A stretch of 64,000 nt of DNA from Schauerella aestuarii (GTDB taxonomy: Bacteria; Pseudomonadota; Gammaproteobacteria; Burkholderiales; Burkholderiaceae_B), in NCBI RefSeq assembly GCF_009866805.1, contig NZ_SIZW01000039.1:620001-684000 (forward strand), in the 5' to 3' direction. Shown piece by piece: positions 7,808 through 17,932 of this stretch. A program made the position numbers and the translations under genes. The first letter of the stretch is position 1. The number at the start of each line of letters is the position of its first letter. The notes beneath the pieces are model-generated. The model searched no databases. It was not told the DNA's origin and saw nothing but the letters and a program-made list of their open reading frames with translations.

Positions 7808-10800
7808 ATGAACCGCGCATACAAATCGATCTGGAGCGACCGCACGCAGTGCTTCGTCGCCGTCTCTGAAGCCACCAAGGGACGCGGCAAACGCAGTTCC
7901 AGCAGTCGTTCGGTCCTCGTCGGCGGGACGCTCGCTTTGAGCATGTTGGGTGCACACCTGCCGGCCGCTGCCGTCCCGAGCAATACCTACGTTGCACAGC
8001 CCGATGAAGCAAGTTCGAATGTAAACGTTGAGACCGACGGCGAATTGGCCCTGTACGTTCCGGTCGGGAATAAGGCTTCGTTCACAGATTCGTCGTTCCA
8101 CGCGCTGTCAGTCAGCCCCATTCAAGATAACGCTGCCGTTCTTGTCGAGTCTGGCGCATCGCTGCACCTGCAGACGTCGACCGTATCGACGAATGGCAGC
8201 AATTCGGCCGGCATTCGCGTGTACCAGAACAAGCCGCTCTCTGACGAAATGGCGAGCAAACTCACACTTGATCGCGTCACTGTTGTCACGGCAGGGATGG
8301 GCGGCGCTGGGCTTGAATTTCACAGCGCGTTCGATGGTGCAGTGAAGGGCTTGGTGACGTCGAGCACGATCACCACCTGGGGCCCGAATGCGGCGGGTGT
8401 ACTGGCATTGGGCGATGCCACGGTTGTCGATTTGCTGGACACGGCGGTTACCACACGCGGTCCCGCAGCGGTGGGCGTTCGCGCCGAGGCGCGCTCGAAA
8501 GTCAAGATCACCGGGGGCTCGATCAACACGATCGGTAGTGAAGCACATGCCGTTGCACTGTCGAAGGCCAGCGCGGACATCGCGACGTCGATCAAGACCG
8601 ATGGTCCTAATGCGCATGGTCTTCTCGCAGAGAACGGCGCTACAGCAATGCTGTTGCCAGGTAACGAGATCGAGACCCAGGGCACCCAAAGTTATGGTGT
8701 GTTTGCAAGCGGTATCGGCACAAGGGTCGACGGGACGGCGAAGATCATCACCCGTGGCGCGAACGCGCATGGCGTTGTTGCCCTTGATGGTGCCAAGGTC
8801 GACTTGTCGGGACAAGTGACCACGCTCGGCATGGACGCGTTTGGCCTCCTCGCCGCAAGCAACGGTTCGATTTCGAGCGGTGCGACAATCTCTACCAACG
8901 CCCGCAATACCGTTGCGGTGGCGGCGGAAGACGGCGGTATCGTCAATCTGACAAGCAAGTCCAAAATCACCACTTCAGCGGATTACAGCGTGGGCGTTCG
9001 CGCACGCTCAGGCGCTACGGTGACCGCAGCAGGCACGATCAAGACCAAAGGGTATGCTTCCTCTGGGGTGGACGTCAGCGAAGCAGCCGCTACTCTCCAG
9101 GGCGGCGAGATCACGACGGGCGGCATTGGCGCCTACGGTCTCGTCGCGCGTCGCTCGGTAGGCACGACCTTGGTCGATGGCACCAAGATTACGACCTACG
9201 GCGACAGTGCCCACGGCGTTTACGCCAGCGACGCCAAAGTGATGTTGAATAACGTCGTCATCGACACGACCGGTACCTATGTTCAGAACCGGACCGATTC
9301 CAGCTATGGTGTGTTGTCGTCGTACTCCAGCCTGATCACCGGCTCGGCACGCGTTACCACCTCCGGATTTGGGGCAAGCGCTGCAGTGGCGTCGTTCGAC
9401 GGACTTCTCTCCCTGAAGGCCAGCGACTTGGGCACCACGGGTGACAGCGCGCATGGCCTTGTGGCTTTCAACGCGACATCCGAGATGGACCAGGGATCGA
9501 TCTCGACGAGCGGCACCGCCGCCTACGGCGCGGCGGCCTACGGTCAGGAAGTCATTTTCGGCCGGTTGGCGAGCGTCGCGACGGTCAGCACATTGAATCT
9601 GACGGGCGTCAATGTCACCACCAATGGTTTATTGAGCCATGGCGTGGTGGCCGGTGGCGAGTACATCGTTCAAGGCAACAACTTCGGCACGAGCGCGGGT
9701 AACGCCTTCTTGGTCGACACTACCGTCACAACACTTGGTCGCGAAGCCAACGCTGCGCAAGTGGCATTCGGCGGCATGCTGAAGAGCACCAATAGCGTCT
9801 TCATCACCAAAGGCCAGCAGTCCAACGGCGTGCGGGTCGACAATGGCATAGCCACGATCGATGGCGGCACCATCACAACCGAGGGCGATTGGGGCAACGC
9901 GTTGGTGGCGCAGAACGGCGCCGAGATCACCAGCTCGGCTGTGATCAACACGTCGGGCATGGTGGCGCGCGGTGTTTATGCCGACAATGGCAAGGTCACG
10001 TTGACGGGCGGTTCCGTGACCACCTCCGGTGAAACCGGCATCGGCATCGCGGCGGTCGGTGAGAACAGCGTCATCACCTCCGGCGTGGCGGTGACGACGA
10101 CCGGCCGGTGGAGCACAGGCATCGACGTAAATCAAAAGGCACAGCTTGTGTTGTCCGACACAGCATCGATTAAAACGACCGGACTCGGATCTGCCGGCCT
10201 CACGGCAGGTTATGGCGCCAAGGTCACCGGCTACGCGAACATCTCGACCGAAGGCGAGTCGGCGCAAGGTGTCAGCACAGACAACGCCGAGATCAGCTTC
10301 CAGGGCGGCAGCATTACGACGAAGGGGCTCGACTCGACCGCGTTGAACACCTACGGCAACGACGTTGGCGTGACGCTGACCGGTGTCTCGATCAAGACCT
10401 CAGGCGACGCATCCCGCGGCATCTATGCCTCGCGTTCGTTGGTCAAGCTGACCGACGTCAAGATCTCGACCGCCGGCGGTTCATACACCTACAACTGGGG
10501 CTACGAGAGCGATGGCAGCGACGGTTTGTCGGCCACGTACCAAAGCACCGTCACCGGCAATGCGTCGATCGCGACGACCGGCAAGCGCTCCATCGCGGCA
10601 CGGTCCACCTCGGGATCGACGCTCGATCTGGTCGACAGCACGTTGACCACGACGGGTGCCGATGCGCACGGTCTGGTTGCTGGCGGTGCGCTCGCATCGC
10701 TCACACGCGGCACGATCGCCACGACGGGCGACGCCGCCTACGGCGTCTCCGCATCGGGCGCCTCGTCGAAGGAACTGTCGTTTGCTCGCGGTGAGATCGA

Positions 10801-13096
10801 GCAGCCGATGCTGACGGAAGTCACGCTCAATGACGTCAACGTGACCACGGCCGGCATCGCCAGCCATGGCGTGGCGGCTGGCGGTGCGCCGGTCGTGGAA
10901 GAACATTGGACGATCATGCGTGCACCCATCCCGGTCTCGACCGATGGCCCCGGCACGGTCAACCTCAACAATTCGACCGTGACCGTCACCGGCGCCGACA
11001 GCCATGCCGCGCAAGTGGGCTACGGCGGCGCGTTGTACGCGAAGAACAGCACGTTGACCTCCGAGCAAGGCAGCGGTTTGAGCCTGATCGACGGCGCAAC
11101 CATTGCCCTGAGCAACACCACGGTCAAGTCCAAGAACGAATCGATGCTCTCGACGTTGACGAAGGCCGATGCCAACCAGAACATCGTGGTGGGTGCCGGC
11201 AGCACGTTGACCGAGAACAACGGCGTGCTGTTGCGCGTGTCGCGTACGGCCGAGGGTTCGGGCAAGGTGGTGCTGGATCTGCAGGATGGTTCGAACTCGA
11301 GCGGTTCGATCATCGATAACCTCGACGGCGTGACCACGACCGACACCACCGGCACGTACGTGACCGTGGGCAACAAGGCGATCTTCAACGGCCAAGTCAA
11401 GGGCGTGAAAGAGTTCAACACCTTGGTCGGCACCGCCGGTCAAAACCTGACCTTCACCGGCGGCAGCCAGTTGTCGACGCTCAACCTCGTGGGTGACAAC
11501 GCGGTGTCGAAGGGCGGCACGATCGACAACCCCATCATCGCCACCAGCGACGTGAACGTGAGCAACGCTGCAGTGTTTGGCGGCAACTGGAAGATTGGCG
11601 GCACGCTCAATGTGTCGAACAATTCTTTTGTGCGCCCGGGCAACTCGGTAGGTGTGGTCACGGTCAACCAGATCAACTGGGGCGTGGGTACGGTGTATGA
11701 CGCCGAGATCAACGCGGCCGGTCAGTCGGATCGTATCGACGTCACCGGTGGCGGCGCAGATCTGAGCAAGACCGCGTTGCGGGTGAGCCAGGAAAACGGC
11801 ACGGGCGGCTATCGCCTGAACTACGACTACACCGTGCTGACCGCAGCCGGTGCGATCACGCCGTTCCTGAGCACGGCCTACACGGGCACCGAGATCGTGA
11901 AGCTGACACCGGTGTACGGCGCGAATGCCGTGGCCGTGCGTCTGACGGTGGACGAGAAAAAGGTTGAAGAACTGCCGCTGACCGAGAACCAGCAAGAAGT
12001 GGTGGACAACACGTTGCCGTCCGTCGGCACCAACCCGGCCGTGGACGATGCCTATCAAAACCCGGAACCGGCCAAGGCCTTCGATCAGTTGTCGGGCGAA
12101 GTGCATGCCAGCACGCGTTCGGCCTTGATCGCCAGCGCGTCGCTGTTGCCCAATACCATTTCGCAGCGCTTGCGCGGCAATCTGGATAACGGCATGGCAG
12201 CGGGTGCCCCGACGGCGTCGACGGCCGCGACCACGAGTTCGGCATTGCCGGGTTCGGCGCGTCCGGTTTGGGGCCAGGTGGTGGGTAATTGGCAGCGCAT
12301 GGATGGCAAGAACGGTTCGGCGCGTCTGGAACAGGATCTGTATGGCCTGTACCTGGGCGGCGATACGTTGGTGCGCGGCGGTTGGCGCGTGGGCGGTGTG
12401 TTCGGTTATACCGACGGCAGCGTGCGCGTGCGTGATCGTCAGTCGCGTGCCGATGTGGACAGCTACTCGCTGGGTATTTACGGCGGCAATAGCTGGAAGC
12501 TGGGCGTGGGCAGTCTGAACGCCATGGTGGGCGCGGGCTATACGTGGCACGACGTCGATACGCGTCGCAGCGTGAGCCTGGGTGGCGGTCAGGAGCTGAA
12601 GGCCGCCTACGACGCCTCGACGGCGCAAGTGTTTGGTGAGTTGGGCTACGCGATTCCGGTCAACAGCCGCGTGACGGTTGAGCCGTATGCCGGCGTGGCG
12701 TACCTGAACCAGCACACGCAAGGCTTCCGTGAAAACGGCGGCAGTGCGGCACTGCGCGGTACGTCGGGCAACGAAGACGTGACCACGACCACACTCGGCT
12801 TGCGCAGCAAGACGCAAGTGCAAGTGGGTCCGGCCGATGTGGCACTGCAAGCTGGTCTGGGCTGGCGCCATGCGTTCGGCGGCTTGACGCCGAAGGCGCA
12901 GTTGTCGCTGCTTGAAGGCGGTGCAGGCGCGTTCCGCGTGGCCGGTGCGCCGATCGCCAAGGACGCCGCCGTGGTGGACCTGGGCGCCGAAGTGGCGGTG
13001 TCGCGCAACACCGCGCTGGGCTTGAGCTATAGCGGCCAGTTCGGTAACGGCAACCGCGATAACGCTGGCGGCCTGTATCTGCGCGTAGCGTTCTAA
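7808..13096 (+). CDS. Large autotransporter (type Va) with ESPR signal peptide
   Basis: 1762 residues. The start at ATG 7808 gives the extended signal peptide region MNRAYKSIWSDRTQCFVAV followed by SEATKGRGK, then a hydrophobic core ending at about residue 57. The passenger (about 60-1450) is made of many repeats of 20-30 residues with the pattern TTxGxxAxGVxAxxGAxV, as in a right-handed beta-helix. Near 1200-1400 comes the usual autotransporter stem (GGTLNVSNNSFVRPGNSVG), then a helical linker (HASTRSALIASASLLPNTIS), then the 12-strand barrel from about 1485 to the last residue. The chain ends in LYLRVAF, a typical C-terminal phenylalanine for BamA recognition. No protease or lipase motif is visible, so adhesion or aggregation is likely. 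Confidence 0.93.
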   Translation: MNRAYKSIWSDRTQCFVAVSEATKGRGKRSSSSRSVLVGGTLALSMLGAHLPAAAVPSNTYVAQPDEASSNVNVETDGELALYVPVGNKASFTDSSFHALSVSPIQDNAAVLVESGASLHLQTSTVSTNGSNSAGIRVYQNKPLSDEMASKLTLDRVTVVTAGMGGAGLEFHSAFDGAVKGLVTSSTITTWGPNAAGVLALGDATVVDLLDTAVTTRGPAAVGVRAEARSKVKITGGSINTIGSEAHAVALSKASADIATSIKTDGPNAHGLLAENGATAMLLPGNEIETQGTQSYGVFASGIGTRVDGTAKIITRGANAHGVVALDGAKVDLSGQVTTLGMDAFGLLAASNGSISSGATISTNARNTVAVAAEDGGIVNLTSKSKITTSADYSVGVRARSGATVTAAGTIKTKGYASSGVDVSEAAATLQGGEITTGGIGAYGLVARRSVGTTLVDGTKITTYGDSAHGVYASDAKVMLNNVVIDTTGTYVQNRTDSSYGVLSSYSSLITGSARVTTSGFGASAAVASFDGLLSLKASDLGTTGDSAHGLVAFNATSEMDQGSISTSGTAAYGAAAYGQEVIFGRLASVATVSTLNLTGVNVTTNGLLSHGVVAGGEYIVQGNNFGTSAGNAFLVDTTVTTLGREANAAQVAFGGMLKSTNSVFITKGQQSNGVRVDNGIATIDGGTITTEGDWGNALVAQNGAEITSSAVINTSGMVARGVYADNGKVTLTGGSVTTSGETGIGIAAVGENSVITSGVAVTTTGRWSTGIDVNQKAQLVLSDTASIKTTGLGSAGLTAGYGAKVTGYANISTEGESAQGVSTDNAEISFQGGSITTKGLDSTALNTYGNDVGVTLTGVSIKTSGDASRGIYASRSLVKLTDVKISTAGGSYTYNWGYESDGSDGLSATYQSTVTGNASIATTGKRSIAARSTSGSTLDLVDSTLTTTGADAHGLVAGGALASLTRGTIATTGDAAYGVSASGASSKELSFARGEIEQPMLTEVTLNDVNVTTAGIASHGVAAGGAPVVEEHWTIMRAPIPVSTDGPGTVNLNNSTVTVTGADSHAAQVGYGGALYAKNSTLTSEQGSGLSLIDGATIALSNTTVKSKNESMLSTLTKADANQNIVVGAGSTLTENNGVLLRVSRTAEGSGKVVLDLQDGSNSSGSIIDNLDGVTTTDTTGTYVTVGNKAIFNGQVKGVKEFNTLVGTAGQNLTFTGGSQLSTLNLVGDNAVSKGGTIDNPIIATSDVNVSNAAVFGGNWKIGGTLNVSNNSFVRPGNSVGVVTVNQINWGVGTVYDAEINAAGQSDRIDVTGGGADLSKTALRVSQENGTGGYRLNYDYTVLTAAGAITPFLSTAYTGTEIVKLTPVYGANAVAVRLTVDEKKVEELPLTENQQEVVDNTLPSVGTNPAVDDAYQNPEPAKAFDQLSGEVHASTRSALIASASLLPNTISQRLRGNLDNGMAAGAPTASTAATTSSALPGSARPVWGQVVGNWQRMDGKNGSARLEQDLYGLYLGGDTLVRGGWRVGGVFGYTDGSVRVRDRQSRADVDSYSLGIYGGNSWKLGVGSLNAMVGAGYTWHDVDTRRSVSLGGGQELKAAYDASTAQVFGELGYAIPVNSRVTVEPYAGVAYLNQHTQGFRENGGSAALRGTSGNEDVTTTTLGLRSKTQVQVGPADVALQAGLGWRHAFGGLTPKAQLSLLEGGAGAFRVAGAPIAKDAAVVDLGAEVAVSRNTALGLSYSGQFGNGNRDNAGGLYLRVAF

Positions 13097-13124
13097 CGCG
13101 AGGGTCGCTTAATCGGCGAATCGA

Positions 13125-13159
13125 AGCCGGCACTGCACGATGCAGTGCCGGCTTTTTTA
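13125..13159 (+). terminator. Intrinsic terminator after the autotransporter
   Basis: AGCCGGCACTGCA (13125-13137), loop CGA, and TGCAGTGCCGGCT (13141-13153) form a perfect 13-bp stem, directly followed by a T-run. It starts 29 bp after the stop codon. Confidence 0.93.
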
Positions 13160-13236
13160 TTGGTGTTGCATGGGTTGAATGTCGCGCGCCGCGCCCCGAT
13201 TCGGTCGCGCGGCCTTCTACCTCGAATGCATGGGCG

Positions 13237-14728
<1,492 letters not shown>

Positions 14729-14745
14729 GGTGGGTTTTCGATGCG

Positions 14746-15684
14746 CTACGCCGCAGTGGCGCGAATGGCTTTGATATCCTGCAGCGGCGGCGCGCCAAAC
14801 AACCGCCGGTATTCGCGGCTGAACTGCGTGGCGCTTTCGTAGCCCACCTGCATCGCCGCGGTGCCTGCCGCCACGTTTTCCGCCAGCATCAGGCGGCGCG
14901 CTTCATGCAATCGCAAATGCTTCTGGTATTGCAGCGGGCTCATTGCGGTCATCGCGCGAAAGTGATGGTGCAGCGTAGAGACGCCCATATTCGAAATTTC
15001 GGCCAGGTCTTCCACGCTGATCGCTTGCGCAAAATTTTCGCGCAACCAGGCGATGGCGCGCGCCGTGAGGTTGCTCTGCGTGCCGGCCAGGGCGGTTTGC
15101 CGCAAGCGCCCGCCCACCGGACTATTGAGCACGCGGTACAGGATCTCTCGCTGCAGCAGATTGCTCATCACGGGGATGTCGCGCGGGGTGTCGATCAAGC
15201 CCACCAATCGGCTGAGCGCATCCAGTAGCGCCGGGGTCATCGGACCGAACGCCAGACCGGTGGCGGGAGTGGAAGGGGCGAGCGTTTCGGCGTCGGTGGC
15301 CGCAGCGACCTCACGCACCATTTCCAGATCGATCTTCAGCACCATCGAGAGGAAATCCTTCATGCCGCCTGCATCCATGACCATCGAGGTCACCGGCAGG
15401 TCGATAGCGGCAAGCATGAAGCCGGTGTCGTCGTACTCGTGCACGTGGCCGGCGAGCTCGATACGTTTGCGGCCGCGCACGATCACACCCAAGCAGGGCT
15501 CGTAGATCGCGGTGACGGACTTGGCCGCTTTGCCGCAACGATAGAAGCTCAAGCCCGGAACGGCGGTGTCGCATCCCACGTTGTCCCCCATATGGCGAGT
15601 GATCGTATCGGCAAGCATCGTGCGCGTTTCGGCGTCGCGGTCGATATGGGTCTGATTCAAGTCGTCGTTGGCGGCCAATCGCAT
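14746..15684 (-). CDS. AraC-family regulator (AraC_N type)
   Basis: 312 residues. The N-terminal domain (GLSFYRCGKAAKSVTAIYEP, then CLGVIVRGRKRIELAG) is the AraC-type arm domain of the YqhC-like group. The C-terminal double HTH reads ISNMGVSTLHHHFRAMTAMS, then QVGYESATQFSREYRRLFG. YqhC-like regulators commonly sit next to the aldehyde reductase or dehydrogenase they activate. Here the divergent neighbour is the SDR gene at 15843, making that the likely target; the downstream MBL hydrolase may belong to the same unit. Confidence 0.92.
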   Translation of the reverse strand: MRLAANDDLNQTHIDRDAETRTMLADTITRHMGDNVGCDTAVPGLSFYRCGKAAKSVTAIYEPCLGVIVRGRKRIELAGHVHEYDDTGFMLAAIDLPVTSMVMDAGGMKDFLSMVLKIDLEMVREVAAATDAETLAPSTPATGLAFGPMTPALLDALSRLVGLIDTPRDIPVMSNLLQREILYRVLNSPVGGRLRQTALAGTQSNLTARAIAWLRENFAQAISVEDLAEISNMGVSTLHHHFRAMTAMSPLQYQKHLRLHEARRLMLAENVAAGTAAMQVGYESATQFSREYRRLFGAPPLQDIKAIRATAA

Positions 15685-15842
15685 GCGGGCTCCGGGTCGA
15701 AATCATGTGATGGCCAAGTGTATGTCTTTGAATTCACAACACAAGGTGCGCCAGAGGATTAGGCAAGAACAAGGAAGGTTTGGGCTAACGCTGCGTCGCA
15801 GCACGGCCATAGACTCTCGCCTTCAACATAGGGAGAAGTGCG

Positions 15843-16820
15843 ATGACGTTGATTGCCACACCATTCAATGCGCTGAGTACCGCTGATGATGTCGTGCGCG
15901 GGGTCGATCTTACCGGCGTGCGTGCGCTGGTAACCGGCGCCAGTTCCGGCATCGGTGTTGAAACGGCCAAGGCGCTGGCGCGTGCGGGCGCCGAGGTCGT
16001 GCTGGCCGTGCGTGAAGAGCGTGCGGGCTGGTCGGCGCTGGCCGAGATCGTGAGCGAAACGGGAAGCCGCCGTGTGCGGGGCGTGCAGCTCGATCTGGCC
16101 GATCGGGGCTCGATCGGCCGCCTGGCCGACGGCTGGCGCGGGCCGCTCCACCTGCTCATCAATAATGCCGGGGTCATGGCGTGCCCATTGTCCCGCACGC
16201 CCGAGGGCTGGGAACGGCACTTTGCCACCAATTACCTGGGCCACTTCGAACTGGCGCTGGGCCTGCATGAAGCGCTATGCCGTGGGGCCGACGCGCGGGG
16301 CGAGGCGCGGATCGTGAGTGTGAGCTCCGGGGCGCATGCGCTTGCTCCCGTCGATTTCGAAGATCCGCATTTCGAACGACGGCGCTATGACCCGTGGACG
16401 GCCTACGCGCAGTCGAAGACCGCCGCCGCCCTGTTCGCGGTGGAAGCCAGTGCGCGGTGGGCGCACGACGGCATCGTGGCGCACGCGGTCAATCCGGGAT
16501 TTGCCGCCACGCGATTGCAGCGCTACGTGCCGCCCGACACCAAAAAGGCCTGGGACGAGATGGAGCGACGCGGGCTGCTGCGAAGGAAAACCGTGCGCCA
16601 GGGTGCGGCGACCACGCTGGTCGCGGCGCTCTCGCGCGAGTTTGCGCGCAAAGGCGGACGGTACTTGTCAGACTGTAATGAAGCCGCCCCGATGGCAGAC
16701 AGCAGCGACGCGGCCTTCGAGCCGAACAGCGTACGCGAATGGGCGCGGGACCCGCAGGCCAGTAGTCTGCTGTGGGAGATGTCGCTGGATATGGTGGGTG
16801 CGCCGGTGATGTCGAACTGA
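15843..16820 (+). CDS. Short-chain dehydrogenase/reductase
   Basis: 325 residues. Rossmann features in order: ALVTGASSGIGVETAKALAR (cofactor glycines), LLINNAGVM (NNAG), and the catalytic SVSSG ... YAQSK (S, Y, K). The size and C-terminal region (AVNPGFAATRLQRYV) fit the retinol dehydrogenase-like classical SDRs. GGGAG precedes the ATG by 7 bp. Divergent from the AraC gene at 14746-15684. Probably a NADPH-dependent aldehyde or ketone reductase; the substrate cannot be read off. Confidence 0.9.
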   Translation: MTLIATPFNALSTADDVVRGVDLTGVRALVTGASSGIGVETAKALARAGAEVVLAVREERAGWSALAEIVSETGSRRVRGVQLDLADRGSIGRLADGWRGPLHLLINNAGVMACPLSRTPEGWERHFATNYLGHFELALGLHEALCRGADARGEARIVSVSSGAHALAPVDFEDPHFERRRYDPWTAYAQSKTAAALFAVEASARWAHDGIVAHAVNPGFAATRLQRYVPPDTKKAWDEMERRGLLRRKTVRQGAATTLVAALSREFARKGGRYLSDCNEAAPMADSSDAAFEPNSVREWARDPQASSLLWEMSLDMVGAPVMSN

Positions 16821-16878
16821 GGCGCGAGCGCTAGATTGGCGTGTCGCGCCACCCCGCCGCGCCCCGCATCGCCCAGCC

Positions 16879-17907
16879 TTACGCCTTGAACGTTTTATTC
16901 CACATCTCCAGCATTTTTGCCTGATTGGCTTGCAGATAGCCGTAGTCGAGTTGCAGCAGATTGTCTTGCTGCTTTTCGGTAAACGCGATGGCACGGTTGA
17001 GATCGTCGGGCAGTTTGGCGTCTTTAACCGTGGGCAAGTAGCCCATGCGTTGCGCGAAGGCCAATTGCGCCTGCGGTTCGAGCATGGCATTCACGTATTT
17101 CAAACCCGCATCCTTGTTGCGCGCATTCTTTGGAACGGCCGCTTCATACAACGTGGGAAATCCGCCTTCGGACGGAAACGCGTGCGCCACGGGTAGCCCG
17201 GCCTGATTCCACATGAAGGCCCGCGCCGCTGCAATCACGGTGATCCAGATATCGCCCGATTTCAGGGCGGTGGCGAGCGATTCGGTGGACGGCAGGATTT
17301 TCACATCGAGGTCGCGCAGCTCGGCGAGTTTGCCGGCGGCGGGCTCGAAGTTCGTGGGCGAGCCGCCGCCGACGATGGCCGCGATGGTGGTGTTGGTGGT
17401 GAATAGAAAATCGGTAAGGCCCACTTTGCCGCGATATTTTGGGTCCCAGAGATCGGCAAACGCAGCAGGCGGTGTTTTGATTTTCTCGGTGTTGTACACG
17501 ATGACGTGTGCCGAATAGATATGCGGAATCGAGTGCGTCTTTTTCAAAAACGGCAGCACTTGCGCCGTGCGCGGCACGTTGGCCGTGGTGATCTCTTCCA
17601 GCGCGCCCAACTGCTGCGCGGCGTAGATATCGAAATCCGCCAGGCAGGCCACGTCCATACTGCCCCGGCGCGCATTGCGTTCGGCCAGTAGTTTTGTGCG
17701 CCGTTGCATGGGGGCGCCCACATCTTGAACCACCGTCATGCCCATGGGCGTGATGAGCGGTTCGTCCACGCCCGCGCGCAGGATGTTGCCGAAGTCGCCG
17801 CCCCAGGTGCCGACGACGACCTGCTCTTCGGCGGCAAACGCCATGTTGGGCAACAGCAGTCCGGCGGCAGCGCCTTGCAGCAAGTGGCGTCGAGTCATGT
17901 TGGTCAT
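16879..17907 (-). CDS. ABC transporter substrate-binding protein (PotD/AfuA-like), Tat signal
   Basis: 342 residues from ATG 17907, which has AGGAAAG upstream. The N-terminus MTNMTRRHLLQGAAAGLLL carries a twin-arginine signal with cleavage near FAAEE. The mature part (VVVGTWGGDFGNILRAGVDE, and later KVGLTDFLFTTNTTIAAIVG) matches the spermidine/putrescine-like group of extracellular binding proteins. No permease or ATPase gene is adjacent. It sits 25 bp behind the CocE-type hydrolase gene and probably shares its mRNA. Confidence 0.87.
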   Translation of the reverse strand: MTNMTRRHLLQGAAAGLLLPNMAFAAEEQVVVGTWGGDFGNILRAGVDEPLITPMGMTVVQDVGAPMQRRTKLLAERNARRGSMDVACLADFDIYAAQQLGALEEITTANVPRTAQVLPFLKKTHSIPHIYSAHVIVYNTEKIKTPPAAFADLWDPKYRGKVGLTDFLFTTNTTIAAIVGGGSPTNFEPAAGKLAELRDLDVKILPSTESLATALKSGDIWITVIAAARAFMWNQAGLPVAHAFPSEGGFPTLYEAAVPKNARNKDAGLKYVNAMLEPQAQLAFAQRMGYLPTVKDAKLPDDLNRAIAFTEKQQDNLLQLDYGYLQANQAKMLEMWNKTFKA

Positions 17908-17932
17908 GGAGCTTTCCTGTGAGGTGGAGGGG

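Noticed and set aside
10481-12871. A 796-codon open frame on the minus strand across the autotransporter
   Set aside because: It is a by-product of the biased codon use of the repetitive passenger gene; the His/Arg/Ala-rich translation has no family sequence and no ribosome site.
9000-13000. Possible CRISPR or tandem DNA repeat within the autotransporter
   Set aside because: The repetition is at protein level with diverged DNA and no constant repeat and spacer lengths.
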